The position numbers and the translations under genes were made by a program. Below are positions 46,138 through 57,776 of a DNA stretch of 64,000 bases, piece after piece. This DNA comes from Scenedesmus sp. ARA3 (Eukaryota > Chlorophyta > Chlorophyceae > Sphaeropleales > Scenedesmaceae). Under the pieces are notes generated by a model. It was given only the letters and a program-made list of their open reading frames with translations, made no database searches and was not told where the DNA came from. The DNA lies in NCBI GenBank assembly GCA_004335835.1, contig RWJK01001644.1, positions 10,224 through 74,223 of the forward strand. The letters are read 5' to 3'. Numbering within the stretch: the stretch's first letter is position 1; every line of letters starts with the position of its first letter.

Positions 46138-48732
46138 TCACAACGCAAACGGCGCCTGCCGCGTAGGCAGTGCACGCCTGAACACACCACCGTCGGCCTC
46201 TGCCTCAGCATCATCCTCACCGCCCCAGCCACCCCTGCCACCCCAGCCACCAGCCCCAGCCGAGCTGCGCTTGCCATAGCTGCCGCTGTAGCCATCATCA
46301 TCGTAGCTGCTGCCGTACTTGCCAGGGCTGTTGCCGTTGTTGTAAGGCCTGTAGCTGCTGCGCATGATGTCGCGCTCAAACGCGCGTGGCGCGGGCACGG
46401 AGACATGGCCACTGCTGCCGCCAATGAGCTTGCTGCTGGGTGCACTCGTGTGGCCAAAGAACGGGTCCAGGTCATCAATCAGCGCAGACCCAGCGCCGCC
46501 CTTCGCCCCTCCTTTGCGGCTGTGCACAGTGTGCCAGTCATCATCACCCTGGCTGACATTACTGCCGCCGCCCCAGCGGCCGTTGGCGGCGCTGCCAGTG
46601 CTGCCCAGCCGGGCCACAGCAGCCTCAGACAGGTGGCTGCTGCCCGACCTTGCTGCAGCAGCATCCATCAGCACAGGGTCTGGCAGGTCCTTGGGCTTGG
46701 CAGCACCAAACACAGATGCCTTGCGTGTAGCAGCATCGCCTTCTGCTGGTGCAGTGCTGCTGCCACGTGGCAGCAGATTGAGGCGGTGCCTGCCAGAGCT
46801 GTCGGTGCTGCTGTTGCCGTTCGCTGTGGCATGCTCACTAGAAAGCGGCAGGCTGCGCGGCTGCAGGGTCAGGCGAGGCCGTGCAGAGCCAACGCTGCTG
46901 CTGGCGATGCTGCCCTGCTCGCCCGCGTCTGTGCCGCTGTCACTGCTCGCGCTGCTGCTGGCCCCACCGTGGTGCGAGGGTGTTGTTGCCCTGCTGCTGT
47001 CAGTTGCCGCGGCAGGCACGCTGCGCGGCTGGAGCACCAGCCTCGGCCTGCCAAAGGGGTGGGATGGCTTGACAAACGCACCGTCACCGGATGCGTTGTC
47101 CTCTGCACCTGGCAGCAGCGCCTCATTCCCTGACAGAGCTGACCCCAGGCTGCTGGCGCTGCCGCTCGCCAGCAGGCTGGACTTGCCACGAGTGGCGTTT
47201 GCCAGTGCCTTCTGTGCGAGCCGCTCTGCAAACTCGTTCTTGAGGCCGCATGTGGGTGCGGCTGCAAATGGTGTCGCTGCCACTGGCTTGACTGAAGCAG
47301 CCTGCAAGTGACAGGGCATGTAACTTAGGTCAGGCAAGCAGCAAGGCTGGCGATGGTCGACATGAGTAGATACTCATAAAGGCCCTGAAATCATGCGTGG
47401 CAACCACTACAAGGTTGCTGCACTGCCCAACTGCATCATTTAAAAAAGAAGACCACTCCTTGTAGGTGAACACCCTGTCCTGCAAGTCACGCATAGACAG
47501 CCCAGATATGCTCACCTTTGCAGCTGCCTCCCCACCCGGCACAGTCGCCTCCACGGTGCCACCGCTGCTGCACCTTGAGAGTGGTGCAGCGTGTGCCGCT
47601 GGCACCACTCCCTGGGCCACCCCATCATCTGCTGGCCTTGCTGCAGCAGCCGGTGCTGCAGCCCTGACTGCTGCTGGCTCAACTGCTGGCTGCTGCCTGG
47701 CATACTGAGCTGGCACTGGCTCTCCCAGGTGCATGTCTGGCAGTGCTGCCGCTGATGCGCCCATCTGTGCTGCGGCTGCGCTGTGCTGCTCTGCTGGTGC
47801 TGATGCTCCTGGCTGCTGGCTGTTGGGGCTTGGGCACGCACGTGGAGGGGGAGGCGGGGGTGGTGGATACCACACGTCCTCCTCATCACCTGCTGCTGCA
47901 TATGGTCTGTTGAGGCCCCTGCCATAGCCAGCTGGTGGGCCACCGTATGGCCCTCCTCCGTAGTGTGCACTGGGGGCTGCACTGCTGCCCATGGCAGCTG
48001 GCGCTCCTGGTCCTGCAGGGCCAGCAGCTGGGTAAGCTGCTGAGCCAGCAGGGCCTGCGCCACTGCCAGGGGGTGCTGGGGCCCCATAGGGCCCACGGCC
48101 ATAGGAGGGTGAGGGCCCGCCATAGGGGCGCCTGTTGCTGGCACTGCCGTTGCTGCTGCCATGATAGTCGTCATCACCGTGAGGGCCGTTGCCTACAGGC
48201 CCGCTGCCGCCGCCATAGTACTGGTTGCCGCGGAAGTGAGGTGCTACGTGTGCATGGCTGGGCCCACAACCGTAGCTAGCACCATACACCGGCTCATTGC
48301 TGTACTGAGTCTGCGGCCTGCTGATGCGGGGGTCTAGAGACAGGTCTGCTAGCCTGCTATGTTGGTTGTCGTAGCAGGTGCGATCACCGTCCCTGTGACA
48401 GACAGACAGACAAGCAGCAAGTGGCAGTCGCATCATGAACACCCACATGGCAGAGCAGCAGTGCTAACAAACTCCAATGCTTCAAAGTCATGAATGTTGT
48501 TGTTGTAGGATGTACGAAAATGTGATTCTGGCCAGTATGTGGCTGCATGCCCTCTCGGAGAGTCTCCTCTTTGACCCCTGCTTGCTACCCTGCTGCAGCA
48601 CCTGCCTCAACCCCTGCCCCGCCCATGCACTGATGCTTACCGTGCATCTCCTGGCTTGGTTGGCAAAAGGGCAATAAGCGGTTTGGTATTCCCATTTTCG
48701 TAGAACTCCTTTAGCGACAGCTTCTTGACCAT
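46138..48732 (-). CDS. Disordered eIF4B-like protein with RPRLxLxPRS repeats
   Basis: Three exons on -: 48732-48641, 48392-47516 and 47301-46138, giving 710 aa with matching phases. The N-terminus MVKKLSLKEFYENG followed by ALLPTKPGDAR has the K-x-S-L-x-x-F ... LPT-x-P layout of translation-initiation factor eIF4B and related proteins. A Gly/Tyr/Pro-rich region follows (residues 60-200) with a polyproline run. The C-terminal half carries three related motifs, RPRLVLQPRS (about 408), RPRLTLQPRS (about 464) and RHRLNLLPRG (about 494), like the R-x-x-L-x-L-x-PR motifs of eIF4B-type proteins. Near the end a Gly/Trp/Arg-rich segment (GWGGRGGWGG) suggests RNA contact. No RRM is visible, so this is a tentative family assignment. 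An acceptor-like CTGCAG just upstream of the ATG suggests a 5' UTR intron. Confidence 0.6.
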
Positions 48733-49837
48733 GGATAGACCCTGCAGGAAGGCAGAGCGCACAGCACAGGCAGGGGTGTTGACACGCCAAGTTCACGCTG
48801 ATCGTTTGCTTCGTAAATTCCAAGCTGACGTCGACACCCGAGCTGCCTTGTGCAGAGGGTGCGTTTGAAACAAACTCCGCTCCCGCCTGGAAGTCTTTTC
48901 TCGGGCGAACGCATGGCTAATGCACAAGCAATTGCCGTGCTCGTATCAAACATGCTGGTTTGTCGGTCAAGACAACGCTGCAGCTGCATACGCAAAAGCA
49001 CGCAATGCCAAGCCCTCTGCTGTCCCTGAGTCGCGTCAGACGTACAAAACGCTGAAGCCAAGCTAAAACTAGCTGACGAAGGTGCCATGCAGAGCTGCGT
49101 GCTGATTAGGTCTTCACCCCCACGGCCCGACCAACACACACCTCGGTGAAAGGTAGACGGGTGGCAGCTACTGATGCAGCGGCATTACCCAGTCAGAGCA
49201 TAGGCAAGGGTGTATGTAGTCCCAGTGGTCACGAAACCCTTGAACTGAACCCTTGTCAGACAACAGGCCATGGTGGTTTTCCGTTCAACTGAGGCCAGCA
49301 ATCAGTCAAGTCTGTTTCCGAAGTTGATTTGCCTGTTACAGCGACCCTTGAACGCAAAGATCCCAGCTACAGCTGTTGCCACACCACACCTGCAAACCTG
49401 GCCATGTTGCTTGCCGCACGCGTGGGCCACGCATGCACGGCATGCTGGCATTTCAAGCAGTCAGGGCATGTCACTAGCCAGCTTCTGCCTGTGGCTGGCC
49501 ATCCAAAACCTGCCAGCATGCATCACTGCTGAACACTGGCATTTGCTATCGGCACAAGGGCTGCACAGTCCGGACTGTGGCACAGTGCGGCACTGGAAAC
49601 TGGCACCTACTGAGTCCACTGCATACAAGTTTTTTGCGGCACTGACGAGGCCTGCAGGACGCTGATCTGCATTTCTTTTCAAACGACCGGCTGCGCACAC
49701 AGCAACACGGGTTGATAGCGATGTTGCATGGCGCAGCCATGATAAACCCAAATGCTGTCCAGGATGCAGAGACACACCCCATCACACAAACTTCAAGGTG
49801 CCATGTGATGCACATACTGCAGGTGCCCACGCCGCCC
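48733..49837. other. Intergenic spacer
   Basis: About 1.1 kb between the eIF4B-like start and the NUP35-like stop, both on -. It should hold the promoter and possibly a 5' UTR exon of the former. I see no coding exon. Confidence 0.45.
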
Positions 49838-51403
49838 TCAGATGCCCAACACAAACTCGCTGAGCTTCTGCACCAGCGTGCGCGAGCGCTGCGGCAGCGC
49901 CTGCGCCCCCGACACATCCACCCTGTACGGCCGCAGCGGCCCCTGCGGCGGCGCACGCAACCGCGGGCCAGGCGAGCTGTTGGCCCCTGACCCGTACGCT
50001 TCAACCAGCGCGCGGTGCTGCGGCTCAAGCTGCTTCACGCCAATGATGAGGGTGCTGCTCAACTGCTCGCCGCTGCGCAGCAGCGCGCGCTGCGCGCCGT
50101 ACTTTGTCTGGTACTGCACGTGCATGAAGTTGCTGTGCAGCGGCGCGCCAAAGGTGCCCCACTGCAGGATGTCCCCGCAGCGCTGGAACTCCTGCAGGGC
50201 AGTATAACAGGTGATGCTGGCACCGTCAGCAAGTTGCCAAGGCGTGAATTACCACTGTTCACGGACGAGAGACACTCTCTTCCATCTGGCAAACAAGACA
50301 GAAGGTGGCCGAGCATGGTGCTTGCAGGACATGTGCCAGGTCATCAGGCCGGAAGCTTTGCAGGAAAGCATGACACCCTCACTGGCAGTCGTAGACATCG
50401 CAATAAAATGCAACAACACATAGACATATTGGTGCTACATATTTGTAGCGTGCACAGCGTCGTTTGCCACGTGTACATGCGTTTAAACACAGGCTGCAGA
50501 CAACTCACTTGCAGGACCAGCGCCAGGTCATCAGGGCTGAAGCCAAACACCGTGACCCATGTGTCCTCGCTCTGCGTCACTGGCTCCACCTGCATCAGGT
50601 TGCTGCCAGGCTGCTGCGCTGCTGCTGCCAGGGGCCCATTGCCCCCAGTGGGAGGCGTGCCGGCACCCGGGCCGTCAACGTCTGCACGCAGGGTGAGTAG
50701 CCAGGCAACAGAATCAAAACCCACCAAGCACCCCGATGTAGCAGGGTGAACGGCATGACCTGCCAGGCTGTGCAAATGAGGCATTTGGGTGTGAAGCTGG
50801 TGCATGTAACACACGGGGCACCCAGAAACACTGCAGCTGCCATACATGCACAGTTGACCGGCAGTTGAGTCATATGATTCCACTGCTCACCTGACATGAG
50901 TGTGTCCTGCAGCCGCGTGATTGGTGGTGGCCGTGGTGGCGTTGTGTCTGTATGCACTGACCCTGGGGGCGTGACACTACGGCGTGCAGTAGAGATGGAG
51001 CCCGATGCATCGCGCAGGGGGCTGTGTATGCTGCGAGGGGTCCTGAACTCTACTGGCTGCTCGCTGGGCAGTGTGAACAGCAGCGGAGGGTACTCCTGCA
51101 AGCATGCAGCAGGCGTTTAACGCAATCGCTCTTTTGAGTATCAGTTGCATCACTGGGCTGCAGTGAGGTCGGGGGCGAACAATTGGAATGCTGCATGCCC
51201 TTGCTGTGCTGCCAGCGCACCAGCCGCTGTTGTGGCAGTTACCGCTGCTGCGCTTAAGTACGCTATGCAGGAAGCAAGCAGTCTGGTGTGACTTTCAAAC
51301 AAAACACTGTTGCTCAGTACCAGCTGCGTATCCAGCTACGCCCTGCTGATGCTGATGACACACAGCAGTACAAACTCCTGCCCACCTGGCTGACTGCTGC
51401 CAT
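49838..51403 (-). CDS. NUP35/NUP53-like nucleoporin
   Basis: Four exons on -: 51403-51386, 51095-50891, 50681-50509 and 50191-49838, giving 249 aa with matching phases. The core is an MPPN (RRM-like) domain at about residues 112-190: DTWVTVFGFSPDDLALVL, then a CGDILQWGT strand, NFMHVQYQTKYGAQRAL, and TLIIGVKQL. In yeast Nup53 and vertebrate NUP35 this domain dimerises and anchors the inner ring of the nuclear pore. The C-terminus RTLVQKLSEFVLGI is an amphipathic helix like the membrane-binding tail of Nup53. The N-terminal part has TPR and TPP sites, likely phosphorylated, and no FG repeats. The 18-nt first exon (MAAVSQ) is chosen only for its ATG, good donor and phase. Confidence 0.85.
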
Positions 51404-51844
51404 GATGCCAGTGCTGCCACCGGTGCTGCACCGGTGTGCTGCCAAGCCTACTGTAAACTAAAGGTGTAAAACTTTGTTCAACACTGCCTCCAGATCACAA
51501 GGCTGCAAGGTGGCGCTACTGCAGGAGCCTCTGTAATGGCCTGTGATGACAGTAGCAGGACAACCAGTTGTTTTGCTGTTCAGACCAGCAGTAAAAACTC
51601 AGTATGTTGTTTAGCACCTTACGCCCGTGGATGCAGCGATCAAGGTGCCGGCACGATGCAGTGGCACCCTGCAAAGCCCCACACAACACAACAACTGTGA
51701 CAGCTGCCCGACTGCAGCCTGTCGCGGGCAACTGCGCGCACCACCCTTCCGGATCATAGCTGAGTTGGAGCTTCCAGGAGTTTAAGACTTTTAGGACATC
51801 TTTGTTGTCGCACTATGAGGTAGTTGCCACAACAGTATCGCAAC
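51404..51844. promoter_or_regulatory. Divergent promoter region between NUP35-like and EDC4-like genes
   Basis: 441 bp between opposed start codons. It should contain both promoters and leaders. No TATA box or obvious repeat is visible. Confidence 0.4.
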
Positions 51845-54800
51845 ATGATGTTCGGCTTCCTGGGCAAGGGGAAGGGCAAAGCAGGGCAGCAGAACGGCCC
51901 ACCTGTCCAAACAACTTCTGCAACAAGCAGTAACATGTTCAGCAGCCAGGCTGCAGCAGCGCTTGCTGCTGCTGCAGCAGCAGGAAATGTTCCCGGCAAT
52001 GCAGGGCCTGCACCCACGGGTCGCAGGCTGCAGGGGACCGACGTAACGGTGGATCTGGATGCTTTGAGACCAGGGGAGAAAGTGCCGGAGCTGCAGGTAT
52101 GTGTTCAGTCCAGATCAGCAGCGCACATGCGCACAGCAGCGGTTGCAAGGTGGTTTCAGCCAATGCTGTTTGGATCAAACACTGTGTTGCGGCCTAGTAG
52201 GCTGCAAAGGTACACCCGCATAATGTTTGTGCCTACAGTATCACTCAGTGCTCCAGGCATGCACCTAAACGCAAAGCCCGCTGAACTGCTGACATCTCTG
52301 TGCATCAGTATGCTCGCTCTCATCCCCTGCCTGCACATCGCCTCGGAAGAGACACACCTACATGCCATCACATGCTGAACATTAAAGTATGTCTTCACAA
52401 CTTCGTTCCTGCAGGTGCAGCCCATCACGCTGCTCAAGTTTGACTACAAGCTGGAGCACACGCAGCAGGTGGCCATCAGCAGCAGCTTCATCTGCTACGG
52501 CCTCAAGGCCGGCCACATCCGAGCCCTCAACCGCAACACCGCAAGCCGCGCGCTCTTCAAGGGCCACCCCACCAGCCTCTCCCACATGGCCTTCTTTAGT
52601 GCGGCAAGCAACCTACTGGCCAGCGCCAGCCGCCAGGGTGACCTGGCGGTGCGGCTGCTGACTGATGGAGTGGGGCCGGAGGGTGAAGCAGTGCCTGCAG
52701 AGACGCTGCTCATGCGCGCGCAGCTGGCACTGCCACCTGGTGCAGATGTTACCAGCAGCAGCAGCAGCCCGCCGGTGAGCTTGGCGTGGCACCCCAGCAC
52801 GCCGCAGATCCTGGCAGCGGGCGCAGGCGGTAGCGTGAACATCTTCCAGGTGCCTACCATGCCGCCAGCTGAGCAGCCGCCGGAGCTGTCGGCCCCTGGC
52901 ATCCAGTATGCGCTGCCCAGCAGCGGCAGCAGCAGCGCTGCTGTTACTGCGGTGGCGTTCTCGCCTGCAGGAGACCTGCTGGTGGCAGCAGATAGTGCTG
53001 GCAGCGTGCATGTGTGGTGGCTGGAGGGAGATGGTGAGGAGGGGGAGGCGCCTATGCTGAGCTGGCAGCCCTTGAGCGGCAGCAGCAGCGCAGCAGCAGC
53101 AGCTGCTGCCGCTGCTGTGGCGAGCGTGCAGTTCCTGCATCAGGCAGATGACGGCAGCAGCATACTGATGACTGGTGACGCGCGCAATGCGGCGCTGAAG
53201 CTGTGGCTGCTGCCGCCGGCAGCAGCGCTGAACGGCGCGAGCCCAGCATGCCTGCAGGCCGTGCAGTTTGTGTCATCTGCCAACGGCCCCAGCGACGTGT
53301 TCTGCCATGCGGTCGTGCAGCGCGAGCTGCAGCTGCTGGTGCTGGCCAACACAGTGCGCAAGCAGGTGTACACGCTGCACTACAGCCTGGGGGGCAGCGC
53401 TGTTGCTGCTTTTGACTACGCGGCATTCTGGGGTGTCATGCAGCCCATTCTGAGCCTGGCCACAGGCCTGGAGGCAGTGGAGTCCCAGGCAGTGCCTGGA
53501 GAGGTGGCGCCGCAGCAGCTGCTGCTATACACTGTGCAGACAGATGCGATCCAGCAATACTCGATCAACCCGGCGCTGTGCAGCAGCAGCGGCAGTGGCG
53601 ACGAGGACGAGTCAGCAGCAGCAGCAGCACACCCAGCCGCCAGCCTGGCAGCAGCAGATGCAGCTTCAGCAGCAGCAGGAGGGGCAGCAGCAGCAGCGGC
53701 AGATGTTGAGGAAGGGGAGGAGGTGAGCAGCAGTATCACAGCACCCCCTGCAGAGGCAGCGGCTGCACCTACAGCAGCGGCAGAGCCTGCAGCATCAGCT
53801 GAGACTCCAGCACCAGTTGCAGCAGCGGTGCCGCCGCCTGCTCAGCTGCCCACGCCTGGGCTGCTGCTGCATGCCAAGGCGGCTGAGCAGGACGCAGCAG
53901 CACCGGCAGCTGCAGCAGCGGAGCCAGCAGCAGCACCTAGCGCTACGGCAGATGCAGCCAGCCCAGCAGCAGCAGCAGCAGCAGCAAACGCATCTGCAGA
54001 TGACAGTGAGACGCAGCAGGAGGCAGCAGCTGTGCATGAGAATGCGTCGACAACCACTGTTGTGCCGATCAAGCTGCCTCCCATGCCCACTAGCAGCCTG
54101 CTGCACAGTGCAGAGAAGGCCCCTCCAACCCCAGTTGCTTCCCAGGCACATGCTGCTGAGCTGCAGGAGGCTTCAGCAGCAGCAGCAGCAGCAGCAGCAG
54201 CGCCTGCAGCAGCGGCAGCATCTGCTGACGTGGCTGTGCTGCAGCAGCAGGTGGCGCAGCTGCTGAAGATGCAGCAGGCGATGGCAGCACAGCTGCAGGC
54301 CAGCAGCCAGCAGACAGTTGCAGGTGAGGCTGACTGTACAGCTGCGTTTGGGCTTGCGGGGTTAGGGTTGAATAACCACCTACCCCCTGCCCTGCAAATC
54401 GTCTCAAGCAACACAACAAACTAACGCAAGCATGCTGTGCGCCGCACGCTCACCCCCAAATTTCGCCCACTGTTTGCAGGTGTGAAGGGCGAGCTGTCAA
54501 GTGTGCTGAAAGCCACCATCCAGCATGTGCCTGTGCCTCGTGCCAAACACACACAGTCTTTCCAAACGTCTCGCTCATTCTCAGACGTTCTCTCCGTGCT
54601 CGCAGGTGTGAAGGGCGAGCTATCGCGCGCACTCAAAGCAACTGAGGCCAGCCTGGCCAAGCAGGTGGAGGCCAGCCTCAAGGCCACTGCCAAGCGCAGC
54701 GAGGAGGAGCGGCGCAAGGCGGCAGCCAAGGAGCGCGGCGAGCTGGCTGCACAGCTGGAGAAGAGCATGGCGGCACAGCTGGGGCAGGTGCGCAGATTTC

Positions 54801-57776
54801 CGCTGGATTGCTGATTGTGGCCGGTGGTTTTCGTTTGGAGGGATGTGTTGTTGGTGAGGTGTTTGCACAGCTGGAGACGGCCGTGGCGGCACAGCTGGGG
54901 CAGGTGCACCGGCTCTGCCAGGCTGCTGGGCGGTTGTATTGGCCTGTTGCTTTCAATGCAGTTGGTTGTGTTTGGTGAGGTGGCTGCGCGGCGGTGATTT
55001 AGCTGTTAGGCGTGGCCTGTTGTGTGGCTAGCAAACTGCGGGCAAGGTGGCCAGTGTGCCTGTGTGTGCTGCAAGTCAATGCTGCAGCAGTACGCCTGAT
55101 GGCTGCAAGCACTTTTTATTGCTGCCATCCCCCTGATTGGAGTCCACACACATGCTTCTGCTGTGCTGCTCTACAAACCAAAGTCTTTGTACAATCCCGC
55201 CTGCAGGATTCCGCTGCGCTGCAGCGTGACTTGCTCTCATGTACTCTTAGCTCATATTGACCCGGTCTCACATGCACGCTACTACTGAACTGCTCTGCGA
55301 ACTGAAAATGCTATCCTGCCTGCAGGTGTCCGCTGCGCTGCAGCATGACCCGCTCATATATATCATAGCTCATCTTGATCGGAGTCTCACATACACGCTT
55401 CTGCTCTGCAAACTTCTTGTACGATCTTGCCTGTGCAGGTGTCCGCTGCGCTGCAGCGCGACCTGCTGAAGGGTATGGCCGATGCAGCGCGCGAGCAGTC
55501 GCGGGCCACAGTCACGGCCGTGGTCAACTCTGTGAGCCCTGTGGTGGCGCAGGCAGTGGCGGGCAGCTTGCAGCGGGAGCTGGCTGGCAGCGCGGGAGGT
55601 GAGGCTGGCTGGTGCAGCTGCTGCTCGCCCTGCTTTCTGCAATGCATGAAAATACGCTCAGGCTAGCAGGAGAGACGTGGGTGGACGTATCTTGAATGCG
55701 TTCTGCTCTATTAGCTGCTACAAGCATGGCAGCGTCGCCTGTTGTGAGAGCAGCTGTACCCAGCGCAAGTGCTGGACCTTGAACACAAGTTGGTGTGTGT
55801 GGCTGCTTGTGGTGGCGGCAGCAGCCATGCCTAGCACAACTGCCACGTCTCCGCCTCTCTTCCAGCAGTGCATGCATTCAGAATGCTCCCTGGTCAATTG
55901 CTTGATGCATGTGCGTGACTTTGTGTGGCTGCAGGCGGCGGCCAGCTGGCGGCTGTGCTTGAGCGCAGCCTGGCCAGCAGCCTTGCGCAGCCGCTGCATG
56001 AGGCGCTGCGGGAGAACTTTGCTGCCTCCATCATCCCAGCCTTTGAGCGCGCCACGCAGGTGCGCTCAGCGTGTGTGAAAGTGGCACAGAGAGTGGCACG
56101 GCTGTAGAGGTGTAGAGAGGTGTGCATACGTAACTTTGCGGCCTCCATCATCCCAGCCTTTGAGCGCGCCACGCAGTTGCGCGTGTGACAGTGTGTGACA
56201 GCATGTGAAAGTGCGACAGGTACAGTGATAGAGAGTGGTGTGGGCATGTGTATGTGTGTGTGGCTTGCAGTCTGCACCTGCTTTGGCCCAAAGTATGTGC
56301 ACGCGTTGCTGCTGTATGTTTGCAAGCACAATTAAACCACACAGCCCACCTTGAACCTGCCTTGGCATATACTGAGGCAGCGAAGCACCCCAGCCCTTCT
56401 GCATCAACCTCTATCCTGCTGCGGCTGCTCCTGTCATCTCCTGTACCACCATCCTTGCAGGTCATGTTTGGCCAGGTGGAGTCAGCCTTCACTGCTTGGC
56501 TGGCAGACAGCAGCCGCACTGCGGGCGCAGCTCAGTCTGAGGCGGCTGCCTCGCTCAGCAGCAGCCTGCAGCAGCTGCAGGCGGTGGTGGGCAGCATGCG
56601 GGGTGACCTGGCTGACACCAGCCGCTCACTCAGCCGCATCGCCAGCAGCACGGCCAGCAGGTATGTGACTGTACACAAGGCTCTCGGAGCTTCACTGCTA
56701 ATTCTGCTGTGCTGTCGACAGCTGCGTCCACAGTCAGGCCTTGATCCGTTGCTGCCCGCGCGTGCAGTGTCCACAGCGCTGCCAAGAGACCAACTGATGT
56801 CCATCATAGCGGCCCAGCAAGCGCCACGCCTGTGTGCTCATTGTGCTGGCACTCCAGCTTATTGTAATCCGCACAACCTTATCATGTCTTTCCTTTTTTC
56901 TGTTGTGATCTCGTAGGGCTGCTGAGGCCAGCTCCAGCGGTGGCGCGGGGCCGCGCACCGCGCAGCAGCTGGAGGCGGGCGCAGGCGCAGCGGGCGCAGC
57001 AGCAGCAGCGCCTGCAGACCCGCGCATTGAGATCGGGTCGCTGATGTCTGTGCGCAAGTATGATGAGGCGCTGGTGAAGGCACTCAACACTGCCAGCTTG
57101 GAGGTGCTGGTGTGGGCCTGCAAGCAGGTGGGGCGTCAGCTCAGGCCTTTGTGCTTTTGTGTGTTTTGTGTAATGTTTTGGCGTTTGTGCCGCATGCGAA
57201 GCATCGGGATTCTGTCTATCGGTGAAGCATACTCGCCCTGCTGCACAGTGGGCAGCCCGGCATGTTCAAGAGGTTGCAGCTGCTGCTTGCTGAGCCCCGG
57301 CAGCAGTACACAGAGTAGCACGGCTGGAAGTGCCTGCGAGCAGCTGCGTGCGCTGCATATGCCGCTGCGGTGGCAAGTGAGCTCACGCGCCATAGCAGCT
57401 GCTCCCTCTCATTTGCCATTACTTGAACCTGTTGCCAGTGCTGCTGCTGCTGCTGCTGCTGCTGCAGGTTGACCCCCAGGTGGTGCTGGGTGGCAGCTCT
57501 GTGGCCCTCAGCCAGACCACGCTCCTCTCCCTGGTGCACCAGCTGTCATCGGGGCTGGTCAATGACGCTGCCACGCCTCTGAAGCTGGCGTGGCTGGCTG
57601 AGGCGGCACCTGTGGTGGACCCACATGATCCTGTGACTGCTCCGCACCTCAAGGTGGTGCTCACTGGGGTGATGAGCAGCCTGAAGGCGCTTGTGAATTC
57701 GCTGCCGCAGAATGACGTGATGGCCAAGAAGGGCAAGATCACGCTGCACCTGTTCAACAGCCTGCTGCACCAGTAG
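51845..57776 (+). CDS. EDC4/VARICOSE mRNA-decapping scaffold
   Basis: Exons 51845-52096, 52415-54323, 54606-54787, 54871-54903 (optional), 55439-55598, 55935-56059, 56461-56660, 56917-57127 and 57468-57776 give 1,126 aa with matching phases. Residues 85 to about 480 form a WD40 region in EDC4 style (SSFICYGLKAGHIRALNRNT, FKGHPTSLSHMAFF, LLASASRQGDLAVRL). An Ala-rich low-complexity linker follows. Then comes the coiled-coil stretch typical of VARICOSE (ELSRALKATEASLAKQVEAS, HEALRENFAASIIPAFERA). The C-terminal helical domain is clear: IGSLMSVRKYDEALVKALNT, VLVWACKQVDPQVV, SLVHQLSSGL. EDC4 brings DCP2 and DCP1 together with XRN proteins in P-bodies to decap mRNA. The coiled-coil exons sit among partial tandem copies of themselves, which makes exon choice less certain; the 33-nt exon may be such a copy. 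Confidence 0.9.
54475..54910 (+). repeat. Two tandem duplications at EDC4 exon 3 edges
   Basis: The acceptor and exon start GCAG|GTGTGAAGGGCGAGCT occurs near 54476 and again near 54602, 126 bp apart. Only the second copy keeps the frame. The exon end ACAGCTGGAG ... GCACAGCTGGGGCAG|GTGC occurs at 54751 and 54867, 116 bp apart; the second copy could be spliced as a 33-nt exon. Confidence 0.8.
55200..55470 (+). repeat. Triplicated acceptor and exon start in EDC4
   Basis: The sequence GCAG|G..TCCGCTGCGCTGCAGC with the polypyrimidine lead-in occurs three times (CCGCTGCGCT at 55211, 55330 and 55443), 119 and 113 bp apart. The third is the expressed exon in the phase-correct model. The first two keep CAG acceptors but soon meet stops or frameshifts. 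Confidence 0.85.
56008..56180 (+). repeat. Duplicated exon end in EDC4 with a dead donor
   Basis: The exon end AACTTTGC(T/G)GCCTCCATCATCCCAGCC ... ACGCAG occurs at 56015 and 56132, 117 bp apart. The first copy has a working CAG|GTGCGC donor. The second reads CAG|TTGCGC, so it has lost the GT and lies inside the intron. Confidence 0.85.

Noticed and set aside
45946..47133. A 395-codon open frame on +
   Set aside because: Antisense to exon 3 of the eIF4B-like gene, which has family-like motifs and correct splice phases. The + frame has none.
54480..54526. First copy of the EDC4 exon 3 start as a true exon
   Set aside because: Its only nearby donor leaves phase 0, while the next exon needs phase 1. 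Including it breaks the frame.
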